NCBI RefSeq assembly: GCF_020076305.1
Contig: NZ_JAIQXE010000001.1
Span: 372,001 to 436,000 of the forward strand
Direction: 5' to 3'
DNA: 64,000 nucleotides
Source: Flavihumibacter profundi
GTDB lineage: Bacteria; Bacteroidota; Bacteroidia; Chitinophagales; Chitinophagaceae
Shown here piece after piece: positions 18,916-26,116 of the stretch. Each line of letters starts with the position of its first letter. Within the stretch, counting starts at the first letter, position 1. The translations under genes and the position numbers were made by a program. The notes below the pieces were generated by a model that was not told where the DNA came from, made no database searches, and saw only the letters and a list, made by a program, of their open reading frames with translations.

Positions 18916-20547
18916 ATGAGTTTAGGATATTTTTCTTATCCGATGCCGGTAAATGAACCTGTATTGCAGTATGCGCCTGGTTCACAGGAAAAAGCATTGC
19001 TCAAAAAAGTTTTGACCGAATTGAAGAAAAAGGAAGTTGATATACCTATGTATATTGGCGGAAGGGCGATACGTACCGGAAATAAAATCAGCATACATCC
19101 ACCACATGAAAGAAACCATGTGTTGGGTTTTTTCCACGCCGGTGATGAAAAGCATGTTAACCAGGCCATTGATGCGGCACTGAAGGCAAAGGAATCCTGG
19201 TCTGCAATGAGCTGGGAAAACCGGGCGGGTATATTTTTGAAGGCGGCTGATTTGCTGGCTACAAAGTACAGGCCATACATAAATGGTACAACAATGCTTG
19301 GCCAAAGTAAGAATGCCTACCAGGCTGAAATAGACAGTGCCTGTGAATTAATCGATTTTCTTAGGTTTAATGTTCATTATTTGAGTGAGATTTATAAGCA
19401 GCAACCAATAAGTGGTCCGGGTACGCACAATAGGCTTGAATGGCGGCCACTTGAAGGTTTTGTACTGGCGGTAACCCCTTTCAATTTTACTGCAATTGGT
19501 GGTAACCTGCCTACATCTGCTGCAATGTGCGGCAATACTGTGGTTTGGAAACCGGCCAATACACAAGTGTACTCAGCACAAATGTTTATGCGCATTTTAC
19601 AGGAGGCGGGCTTGCCTGATGGCGTCATCAACCTGATTTATGTTGACGGCCCCACACTCGGAAAAGTATGTTTTGCCCATCCCGATTTTGCTGGCGTGCA
19701 TTTCACCGGATCCACCGGTGTATTCAATAGTATGTGGGCTACTATTGGTGCCAATATGACCAATTACAGATCTTACCCGCGCATTGTCGGTGAAACAGGT
19801 GGAAAGGATTTTGTAATTGCACACCGTTCTGCCGATCCGGATGTAGTAGCCACAGCATTGGCCAGGGGAGCATTTGAATACCAGGGACAAAAATGTTCTG
19901 CGGCATCAAGGGCTTACCTTCCTTCCAATATTGCGGATTCTGTACTGAAAAAGCTGGTAGACCAGGTAGGCAGCATGAAAATGGGTTCAGTGGAGGATTT
20001 CAGCAATTTTATCAATGCGGTAATTGATGAAAAGAGTTTTGATAAACTGAAGAAATATATTGACAGGGCAAGGAAAGACAGGAAGGGCAAAATTATTGCC
20101 GGTGGCAATTGCGATAAACGTAAAGGCTATTTTATTGAACCAACGGTTATTCTAACTACTGATCCGAAATATGTGACCATGTGTGAAGAGTTGTTCGGGC
20201 CGGTTTTGACAATTTATGTTTACAATGCCGATCAGTTTGAAAAGGCCTTGCAGCTGGTTGATCAAACATCACCCTATGCCTTAACCGGAGCGATCATTGC
20301 CCGCGACCGTGAAGCTGTTGAACTGGCCACCAATAAATTGCGGCATGCAGCGGGAAATTTTTACATAAATGATAAACCAACAGGTGCTGTAGTTGGTCAG
20401 CAACCATTTGGTGGGGCAAGAGCCAGTGGAACCAATGATAAAGCGGGTTCCATGTTGAACCTTTATCGCTGGTTGAGTGCCCGGACCATAAAGGAAACTT
20501 ATAATCCGCCGATAGATTACAGGTATCCATTTTTACAGGAAGCATAA
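18916..20547 (+). CDS. pruA: L-glutamate gamma-semialdehyde (1-pyrroline-5-carboxylate) dehydrogenase
   Basis: A 543-residue aldehyde dehydrogenase of the stand-alone P5CDH type, as in mitochondrial ALDH4A1, not fused to proline dehydrogenase. The NAD-binding region includes TPFNFTAIGGNLPT (about 193) and GSTGVFNSM (about 268). The general-base Glu is in GETGGKD (about 291) and the catalytic Cys is in GQKCSAASR (about 325). The C-terminus has the ALDH signature FGGARASGTNDK. It oxidises glutamate semialdehyde to glutamate, the second step of proline catabolism, in the cytoplasm. It starts 18 bases after prfB and is probably cotranscribed with it. No putA/proline dehydrogenase is in the window. 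Confidence 0.95.
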   Translation: MSLGYFSYPMPVNEPVLQYAPGSQEKALLKKVLTELKKKEVDIPMYIGGRAIRTGNKISIHPPHERNHVLGFFHAGDEKHVNQAIDAALKAKESWSAMSWENRAGIFLKAADLLATKYRPYINGTTMLGQSKNAYQAEIDSACELIDFLRFNVHYLSEIYKQQPISGPGTHNRLEWRPLEGFVLAVTPFNFTAIGGNLPTSAAMCGNTVVWKPANTQVYSAQMFMRILQEAGLPDGVINLIYVDGPTLGKVCFAHPDFAGVHFTGSTGVFNSMWATIGANMTNYRSYPRIVGETGGKDFVIAHRSADPDVVATALARGAFEYQGQKCSAASRAYLPSNIADSVLKKLVDQVGSMKMGSVEDFSNFINAVIDEKSFDKLKKYIDRARKDRKGKIIAGGNCDKRKGYFIEPTVILTTDPKYVTMCEELFGPVLTIYVYNADQFEKALQLVDQTSPYALTGAIIARDREAVELATNKLRHAAGNFYINDKPTGAVVGQQPFGGARASGTNDKAGSMLNLYRWLSARTIKETYNPPIDYRYPFLQEA

Positions 20548-20595
20548 AAAAATATTTAAAGGCACTAAGCCTTAATTTAGCAGAAAGAAGCAATC

Positions 20596-21117
20596 TTGAA
20601 AACTATCCTTAGTGGTGACCAGTTGGCGATTACTATTAAAAGACTAAGTCACCAGATACTTGAAAATAGTGTGGATCTTTCCAACACCTGCATTATCGGT
20701 ATTCAACCCCGGGGTATTTGGCTTAGTAACCGAATAATTAAGGAAATCCAGTTACTGCTGCCCCAAACCAAGCTCCTTTACGGAATATTGGATATCACAT
20801 TTTATAGGGATGATGTCCGTAAGGAACTCCATGTTGCCAACCAGACAGATATTCCTTTCTCGATTGAAAACCGGAAAGTGATTCTTGTGGATGATGTTTT
20901 ATATACGGGCAGAACCATCAGGGCTGCACTTGATGCCCTGCTTGATTTTGGGCGGCCGGAAAAAGTGGAACTCTGTGTCCTGATAGACAGACGCTTTAGT
21001 CGCCAGCTACCCATACAACCCGATTATTCCGGAAAAGCCATTGATTCCATCATTTCACAACGCGTAAAAGTGGGCTGGCAGGAAAATAGTGGAAAGGATG
21101 AAGTGGTATTGCTCTAA
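20596..21117 (+). CDS. pyrR: PyrR-type pyrimidine regulator / uracil phosphoribosyltransferase
   Basis: 173 residues. The start is TTG at 20596; an in-frame TAG at 20578-20580 leaves no ATG option. The PRPP-binding loop VILVDDVLYTGRT is near residues 95-107, and IGIQPRGIWLSNRI and LDITFYRDD are typical of PyrR. In Firmicutes PyrR binds pyr mRNA to cause attenuation and also has UPRTase activity. It lies 19 bases upstream of pyrB, so a role in pyrimidine control is likely. I did not find a convincing attenuator or PyrR-binding loop, so RNA regulation here is inference. Confidence 0.9.
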   Translation: MKTILSGDQLAITIKRLSHQILENSVDLSNTCIIGIQPRGIWLSNRIIKEIQLLLPQTKLLYGILDITFYRDDVRKELHVANQTDIPFSIENRKVILVDDVLYTGRTIRAALDALLDFGRPEKVELCVLIDRRFSRQLPIQPDYSGKAIDSIISQRVKVGWQENSGKDEVVLL

Positions 21118-21121
21118 CAAT

Positions 21122-21129
21122 TAACTTTG
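21122..21129 (+). promoter_or_regulatory. Candidate -7 promoter box of pyrB
   Basis: TAACTTTG matches TAnnTTTG and ends 8 bases before the pyrB ATG, in the 19-base gap after pyrR. It would give pyrB its own nearly leaderless transcript. Confidence 0.4.
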
Positions 21130-21136
21130 CACCCTA

Positions 21137-22063
21137 ATGCGACTCAGCACAAAACATCTACTCGGCATTAGAGAGCTTTCTCCACAGGACATTCAACTTA
21201 TTTTAGATACTGCCTCCCAGTTTAAAGAGGTGTTGCAGCGGCCTATTAAGAAAGTGCCTTCCCTCCGGGATGTAACAATCGTAAACCTTTTTTACGAAAA
21301 TTCTACCAGGACCCGGATATCATTTGAACTTGCGGAAAAGCGTCTCAGTGCAGATACTATCAATTTTTCAGCCAGCGGATCATCTGTTTCCAAAGGGGAA
21401 ACGCTGCTAGATACTGTAAATAATATCCTGAGCATGAAGGTAGATATGGTGGTAATGAGGCATAGTGCCACAGGGGCCCCACATTTCCTGGCCAGGCATA
21501 TCCCAGCTGCTATTGTGAACGCCGGGGATGGCATCAACGAGCATCCGACACAGGCTTTGCTGGATGCTTTTTCCATTCGTGAAAGACTTGGAACTCTGGA
21601 AGGTAAAAAAGTGGCCATTATAGGGGATATCATGCATTCAAGGGTGGCACTAAGTAATATTTACCTGCTTAAGAAAATGGGCGCTGAAGTTACAGTGGCA
21701 GGTCCACCTACCCTTATACCTAAACATATGGCAGAGGCTTTTAATGTGCGGGTAGAATATGACCTTAATAAAGCCCTGCAATGGTGCGATGTAGCTAATG
21801 TGCTTAGAATTCAGCTCGAAAGGCAGAACCAGGTATTGTTTTCCTCCTTACGGGAATACAATCTGGCGTATGGTGTGAAAAAAAGCCTGCTCGACAATCT
21901 GGATAAGGAAATCCTTGTCATGCACCCCGGACCTATTAACAGGGGGGTGGAATTGGACAGCGATGTGGCTGACAGCAAACAATCCATTATTTTGCAGCAG
22001 GTCGAAAATGGGGTTGCAGTTAGAATGGCTGTATTATATTTACTGGCTGGAAGAGAAGGATAA
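21137..22063 (+). CDS. pyrB: Aspartate carbamoyltransferase catalytic subunit
   Basis: 308 residues, normal for the catalytic chain. The carbamoyl-phosphate loop STRTRISFELAEKRL is near residue 55, HPTQALLDAFSI near 137, and MHPGPINRG near 261. It condenses carbamoyl phosphate with aspartate, the committed step of pyrimidine synthesis. No pyrI regulatory chain is adjacent, so the enzyme is probably the unregulated trimer or is paired with other pyr proteins elsewhere. It belongs to a rightward group pyrR-pyrB-coaD-thioesterase. Confidence 0.97.
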   Translation: MRLSTKHLLGIRELSPQDIQLILDTASQFKEVLQRPIKKVPSLRDVTIVNLFYENSTRTRISFELAEKRLSADTINFSASGSSVSKGETLLDTVNNILSMKVDMVVMRHSATGAPHFLARHIPAAIVNAGDGINEHPTQALLDAFSIRERLGTLEGKKVAIIGDIMHSRVALSNIYLLKKMGAEVTVAGPPTLIPKHMAEAFNVRVEYDLNKALQWCDVANVLRIQLERQNQVLFSSLREYNLAYGVKKSLLDNLDKEILVMHPGPINRGVELDSDVADSKQSIILQQVENGVAVRMAVLYLLAGREG

Positions 22064-22077
22064 GCAGAAATTACTAT

Positions 22078-22551
22078 ATGAGAATTTGTTTGTTCCCCGG
22101 GACATTTGATCCCATCACGTTAGGGCATGTGGATATTGTCACGAGGGCACTTCCCTTGTTTGATAAAATTATTATTGGAATCGGGTTAAATACATCAAAA
22201 GCACCTATGTTCTCTGCAGAACAGCGGTTATTGTGGATCAGTGAAATTTTCCATAATGAACCTAAGGTGGAGGCCGCCAGTTATGAAGGGCTGACTGTAA
22301 AATTTTGCCAGGAGATTGGTGCAAGGTTTATATTAAGGGGTATCCGCTATGTGAGTGATTTTGAATATGAGAAAACCATAGCCGATGCTAACCGTACACT
22401 GGATAATAAAATTGAAACGATTTTCCTGACCGGTGAACCGAAATATACATCAGTGGCGTCAACGATTGTTCGTGACATTATTCGCAATAATGGCGACGCT
22501 TCCCCATTTATTCCTGAAGCAGTATATAAAAGCCTTCAAAAAATCAGTTAA
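22078..22551 (+). CDS. coaD: Phosphopantetheine adenylyltransferase
   Basis: 157 residues. The nucleotidyltransferase motif is FPGTFDPITLGHVDIV at the N-terminus (the TxGH element reads TLGH), followed by ILRGIRYVSDFEYE (about 85) and the C-terminal YTSVASTIVRDI motif (about 123). It makes dephospho-CoA from 4'-phosphopantetheine and ATP in the cytoplasm. It starts 14 bases after pyrB and is followed 2 bases later by the thioesterase gene. Confidence 0.97.
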   Translation: MRICLFPGTFDPITLGHVDIVTRALPLFDKIIIGIGLNTSKAPMFSAEQRLLWISEIFHNEPKVEAASYEGLTVKFCQEIGARFILRGIRYVSDFEYEKTIADANRTLDNKIETIFLTGEPKYTSVASTIVRDIIRNNGDASPFIPEAVYKSLQKIS

Positions 22552-22553
22552 AC

Positions 22554-23003
22554 ATGCCAGTTATCTGGTTTGATCCTACTTTTTCCCTTAGCCACCTTGA
22601 TGGATTAAGTTCTAATACTTTGGGCGAGCACCTTGGTATTGAATGGGCAGAAGTAGGACCGGATTTTATTAAAGCCAGAATGCCCGTTGATCACCGCACC
22701 AGGCAGCCATATGGTTTATTGCATGGTGGTGCATCAGTGGCCTTGGCCGAAACCATCGGTAGTGTAGGTGCGGCGATGACTGTAGATCGCAGTAAATTTA
22801 TTGCTGTAGGCATGGAAATTAATGCCAATCATGTGCGTAGCGCCAGGGATGGTTTCGTAATTGGTACCGCCAGGGTATTGCATAGGGGCGGCACCTCACA
22901 GGTTTGGGAAATCCGTATTGAGGATGAAAAGGGCAGGTTGATTTGCATTAGCAGGTTAACCGTAGCTATCCTTAAGTTACATAAAACTCCAGAACGTCCT
23001 TAA
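22554..23003 (+). CDS. Hotdog-fold acyl-CoA thioesterase (YdiI/MenI-like)
   Basis: 149 residues with a single hotdog domain. The block HLGIEWAEVGPDFIKARMPV, then RTRQPYGLLHGGASVALAET (about 46-65) with the likely catalytic Glu in ALAET, closely follows YdiI/MenI and PaaI-type thioesterases. In E. coli YdiI hydrolyses 1,4-dihydroxy-2-naphthoyl-CoA, but this organism carries MqnE of the futalosine route, which has no such intermediate. The substrate is therefore more likely another aryl- or acyl-CoA. Its last 32 bases overlap the 3' end of the convergent Nudix gene. Confidence 0.85.
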   Translation: MPVIWFDPTFSLSHLDGLSSNTLGEHLGIEWAEVGPDFIKARMPVDHRTRQPYGLLHGGASVALAETIGSVGAAMTVDRSKFIAVGMEINANHVRSARDGFVIGTARVLHRGGTSQVWEIRIEDEKGRLICISRLTVAILKLHKTPERP

Positions 23004-23595
23004 TGGAAGGGAAAGTATTGGTCAGAGCCTGATCCCATTTTTCCCTCGGCAACCAGTCCACTGCATGAATATCTTCACTGGTTTGGGGAACAAGTTGCTG
23101 GATGCCTGTAGTTGCCATTTCAAACCAATAAGTTTCTTTTAATATATGTTTACCACTCTCATGGTAAGTATGGTAGGTCGTGAGTAATGGGCGGGTAATT
23201 GATACATTTCGCAGCCCGGTTTCTTCTTCCACTTCCCTTTTGGCACAATGGTCTATCGTTTCCCCGTCGTCTAATTTTCCCTTAGGCAGGTCCCATTTTC
23301 CCCGCCGATGAATGAAAAGAAGTTCCTGATCAGGATTCCAAACTACACCACCGCCTGCTTTGATTACCAGGAATTTTTTCCAAAATGCTTTTTTCAATGC
23401 ATCAAGGTCATGGTGTTGGAAGATTCCTGCATGGATGCCGGGCAATTCCATTTCGTAAATCATTGATTTTATTGCAGGGCTGGAAAACTCTTCAATAAGT
23501 ATAGCATCATCATGGTGAAGGTATGGTTCAATGTCGGGAGAAACGCCATCACAAAGAAAAAGTGGTTTATCGCCAAAATAGATTTTGATGTACAT
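22972..23595 (-). CDS. Nudix hydrolase
   Basis: The start is ATG at 23595, because the open frame upstream runs into the pyrE promoter and coding start. It has 207 residues. A complete Nudix box Gx5Ex7REVxEExGL spans about residues 104-126 (GKLDDGETIDHCAKREVEEE, then TGL). The first 70 residues are an extra N-terminal domain with no recognised motif. Nudix enzymes hydrolyse nucleoside diphosphates linked to another group; the substrate cannot be told. The gene is divergent from pyrE, with 37 bases between start codons, and its end overlaps the thioesterase gene. Confidence 0.85.
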   Translation of the reverse strand: MYIKIYFGDKPLFLCDGVSPDIEPYLHHDDAILIEEFSSPAIKSMIYEMELPGIHAGIFQHHDLDALKKAFWKKFLVIKAGGGVVWNPDQELLFIHRRGKWDLPKGKLDDGETIDHCAKREVEEETGLRNVSITRPLLTTYHTYHESGKHILKETYWFEMATTGIQQLVPQTSEDIHAVDWLPREKWDQALTNTFPSIKDVLEFYVT

Positions 23596-23607
23596 AAAGG
23601 CTAAGGC

Positions 23608-23615
23608 TATTTTTG
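23608..23615 (+). promoter_or_regulatory. Promoter of pyrE (-33 and -7 boxes)
   Basis: TATTTTTG at 23608-23615 matches TAnnTTTG. TTTG at 23584-23587 lies 20 bases upstream, the spacing expected for a Bacteroidota -33 element. The ATG at 23633 follows 17 bases later. The -33 element lies within the first codons of the divergent Nudix gene. Confidence 0.65.
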
Positions 23616-23632
23616 CCTCATATAAAGATAAC

Positions 23633-24271
23633 ATGAAGACCAATGAAAAAGCTGTGGCAGAGAAACTGTTGCAAAGTAATGCAGTAAGATTAAGTCCGGC
23701 AGAACCTTTTACCTGGGCCAGTGGCTGGAAAAGCCCAATTTATTGTGATAATCGCAGGTTATTGTCCTTCCCGTATGTACGCGATTTTATTAAATCTGAA
23801 ATGTGCAACGTGATTTTCGAATCATTTCCCGAAGCTGACCTTGTAGCCGGAGTGGCAACCGCTGGTATTGCCTGGGGAGCAATGGCTGCCGATCAGCTGA
23901 AATTACCATATATATATGTTCGCCCGAAACCCAAGGAACATGGCATGGGTAACCAGATCGAAGGAAGTTTTGAACCTAATCAAAAAGTAGTGGTAGTGGA
24001 AGACCTGATTTCCACAGGCAAAAGTAGTCTCCAGGTTGTGGACGTATTGCGGAAAGCAGGTTTGGAAGTGGTAGGTATGATTTCAATATTTACCTATGGA
24101 TTTAAGGTAGCCGATGAGGCTTTTTCCGCAGCAGGGGTACCGTATATTTCGCTCACTAATTATGAAAATATGATCAGCCTGGCCCTGGAAAAAGGGATTA
24201 TAGAGTCGGAAATGCAACCAGTATTGTTAAAATGGCGGGAAGATCCTGCAAACTGGGCCGGACTACAGTAA
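23633..24271 (+). CDS. pyrE: Orotate phosphoribosyltransferase
   Basis: The ATG at 23633 follows a good promoter, so upstream in-frame codons are excluded. 212 residues. It has FTWASGWKSPIYCDNR near residue 27, GVATAGIAWGAMAADQL near 77 and the PRPP loop VVVVEDLISTGKSS near 119. It joins orotate to PRPP to give orotidine monophosphate. With pyrR and pyrB 1.5 kb upstream it makes a loose pyrimidine cluster, interrupted by coaD, the thioesterase and the opposite Nudix gene. Confidence 0.96.
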   Translation: MKTNEKAVAEKLLQSNAVRLSPAEPFTWASGWKSPIYCDNRRLLSFPYVRDFIKSEMCNVIFESFPEADLVAGVATAGIAWGAMAADQLKLPYIYVRPKPKEHGMGNQIEGSFEPNQKVVVVEDLISTGKSSLQVVDVLRKAGLEVVGMISIFTYGFKVADEAFSAAGVPYISLTNYENMISLALEKGIIESEMQPVLLKWREDPANWAGLQ

Positions 24272-24291
24272 ATTCGTAAAAACGTTATTAA

Positions 24292-24657
24292 ATGAAAAGT
24301 ATCGCTTTATTGCTAACCCTTATAATAGGTTTTGGCACAGTTTCAATGGCGCAGACCAAAAAGGAATTACAAAAAGTTACTATTAATACGCCAACTGTTC
24401 AATGCGAAACCTGTAAAAAGAAGATTGAAGATTTTCTGTCCAAGGAAGATGGCGTGGAAACAGTAGTAGTAGACTATAAAAGGAAACAGACAAAAGTTAC
24501 TTTTCATAGTGATAGAACAAATATTGAAAATATTAAAACAGCTATTGCCAATGTTGGTTATGATGCAGATGACATAGCCGCCAATGAGGAGTCTTACCAG
24601 AAATTACCCAAGTGTTGTAAGAAACCGGAAGACGGTGGTGGAATGAAGAAAAATTAA
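24292..24657 (+). CDS. Exported heavy-metal-associated (HMA) domain protein
   Basis: 121 residues with a signal peptide cleaved near SMAQ. One HMA domain (about 27-95) has the metal-binding motif QCETCKKKIE. The short C-terminal tail is Cys/Lys rich (KCCKKPEDGGG). This is a periplasmic copper- or mercury-chaperone-like protein in the MerP/CopZ fold. It follows pyrE by 20 bases and may be cotranscribed with it; no metal ATPase or regulator is adjacent. It ends at the hairpin at 24675-24699. Confidence 0.85.
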   Translation: MKSIALLLTLIIGFGTVSMAQTKKELQKVTINTPTVQCETCKKKIEDFLSKEDGVETVVVDYKRKQTKVTFHSDRTNIENIKTAIANVGYDADDIAANEESYQKLPKCCKKPEDGGGMKKN

Positions 24658-24674
24658 AATTCGCTGTATATAAA

Positions 24675-24699
24675 AATCCCGGTCTATAAGACCGGGATT
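24675..24699. terminator. Bidirectional terminator after the HMA gene
   Basis: AATCCCGGTCT at 24675-24685 pairs with AGACCGGGATT at 24689-24699 around a three-base loop. A T run follows on the plus strand and an A run precedes, so it also suits the convergent lipoprotein gene. Confidence 0.9.
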
Positions 24700-24707
24700 T
24701 TTTTTGC

Positions 24708-25181
24708 CTACCATTCAATCTTTTGCTTACCAGAATAGTTGACCGGTATATTAAAAAACACACCAGATTTTCCCATCTTAATCATTCCGTTCACCTTAAC
24801 ATCAATTTCATTATTGACTAGCAGGCTTAAGGCGTTGCTAAAAAGTTGCTTCATATCCACCTTCATTTTCAGGGGTAAATAAAAAGTGTCTCTGCGGGGA
24901 ATGGTCACCATTGTATCCAGAACACTATGCCCTATATGGCGGTCATTTACAGCCAAATCTAACTCGGCATGCTTAAGATCAAGTGCATATTCGTTAGGAT
25001 TAAAATATTTAAGATCTGCCGAAACGACAGATTCTGAAAAACCCAGTTTACTGATTTTGAAGTTTTCAAAAGCCTGGTATTCCGGAATCTGGGGTTTTTT
25101 ACATCCGGCAAATGCCAATAGGAGGAGGATAGGCAGGAGCCATTTCAGGCGATTTAAGCAGGTTTGAACTGTTAGTACCAT
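24708..25181 (-). CDS. LEA14-like (water-stress and hypersensitive-response domain) lipoprotein
   Basis: 157 residues. The lipoprotein signal ends at lipobox AFAGC (Cys near residue 27). The mature part is a single beta-rich domain resembling the LEA type 2 fold: KISKLGFSESVVSADLKYFNPNEYALDLKHAELDL is the expected pattern of a strand, the NPN turn, and a repeated strand. Such domains are found in desiccation-related proteins and in Bacteroidota lipoproteins of unknown role. It is probably in the periplasm-facing leaflet of the outer membrane. It shares the terminator with the HMA gene. Confidence 0.75.
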   Translation of the reverse strand: MVLTVQTCLNRLKWLLPILLLLAFAGCKKPQIPEYQAFENFKISKLGFSESVVSADLKYFNPNEYALDLKHAELDLAVNDRHIGHSVLDTMVTIPRRDTFYLPLKMKVDMKQLFSNALSLLVNNEIDVKVNGMIKMGKSGVFFNIPVNYSGKQKIEW

Positions 25182-25450
25182 AATACCGGCAAAATAGGGG
25201 ATTGGCCGTTTATCGCCAAATTCATTTTCCTTAAATACCGTATCTTCATTCCCAAAATATTTGGGTTTTAAAGTATTTACCTTTTTATTAAAGGCTGTAT
25301 TTATAAAGCAATATTTTTAGCAATAGAATTAATTTATAAATTGCTTAATTACAATTAAATACAATATTTAAAGAGTTATTTAAACTGTATTTTAAGTAAC
25401 TTTAAACCAGCTGTAATGGCATAAATTAATGCAAAATAAAAAGAATTGAA

Positions 25451-26116
25451 ATGAATATTAATAATGAAATACTATATATTGATTTACAGTATTTTGCAAA
25501 TGTTAATTGGTATAAAAAAGCAGTTCAATATAAGTATATAGAATTTGATAAATCTGAGTACCATGTTAAAATGAGTTTTAGGAACAGGTTATGGCTTAGT
25601 GGAGCTGACGGATTGTTGAGTTTATCCATTCCTTTAGTGAATAGCAGGAATGAGCAGCAATTATATAAGGACGTACGGATTGCTCCCGGCAAGTGGCAGG
25701 TGATTCATTTTAGAACAATAACGTCATGCTATAATCGCTCCCCATGGTTTGAACATTATTGTGACGAACTGGCAGTTCTTTATAATCAACAGCATACTTT
25801 TTTGATGGATTGGAACCTTGCTTGTTTCGAATGGATAAATCGTCAATTCGCTAATCGTATTAATTGGAGGTTTGCTTCACCCGGCGGGAATTACCCGGCG
25901 GGTACTACCCGCCGGGTAATTCCCGCCGGGTGGGAAAATGGGAATGATTTCACCAACCTGTTCAGGCCGGGGAATAAGGAAGAGTGGCTTGGCACAGAGG
26001 TCATACATATGAAGTATACCCAGGTATTTGAAGACAGGGTCGGTTTTATTCCCGGGCTTTCGGTGTTGGATTTGCTGTTTTGCGAAGGCCCTGCAGCCCT
26101 TAATGTTCTATCTTAG
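25451..26116 (+). CDS. WbqC-family protein with an in-frame palindromic insertion
   Basis: 221 residues. The body fits the WbqC-like family: YIDLQYFANVNWYKKA at the start, KMSFRNRLWLSGADG near 40, WQVIHFRTITSCYNRSPWFEHY near 77, and the C-terminal VFEDRVGFIPGLSVLDLLFCEG. WbqC proteins occur in polysaccharide gene clusters and as single genes; their biochemical role is not established. Residues about 144-161 (SPGGNYPAGTTRRVIPAG) are encoded by the palindrome at 25878-25932 and sit where the family is variable. The bases of this insert are far more GC-rich than the surrounding AT-rich gene. The 3' end overlaps the convergent M56 gene by 4 bases. Confidence 0.8.
   Translation: MNINNEILYIDLQYFANVNWYKKAVQYKYIEFDKSEYHVKMSFRNRLWLSGADGLLSLSIPLVNSRNEQQLYKDVRIAPGKWQVIHFRTITSCYNRSPWFEHYCDELAVLYNQQHTFLMDWNLACFEWINRQFANRINWRFASPGGNYPAGTTRRVIPAGWENGNDFTNLFRPGNKEEWLGTEVIHMKYTQVFEDRVGFIPGLSVLDLLFCEGPAALNVLS
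25878..25932. repeat. 55-bp perfect palindrome made of four CCCGSCGGG units at 14-base period
   Basis: Arms 25878-25904 and 25906-25932 are perfectly complementary over 27 bases, with a single centre base at 25905. Inside, CCCGGCGGG occurs at 25880 and 25894 and its complement CCCGCCGGG at 25908 and 25922, so the four cores are exactly 14 bases apart. It lies in frame within the WbqC-family gene. Confidence 0.97.
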
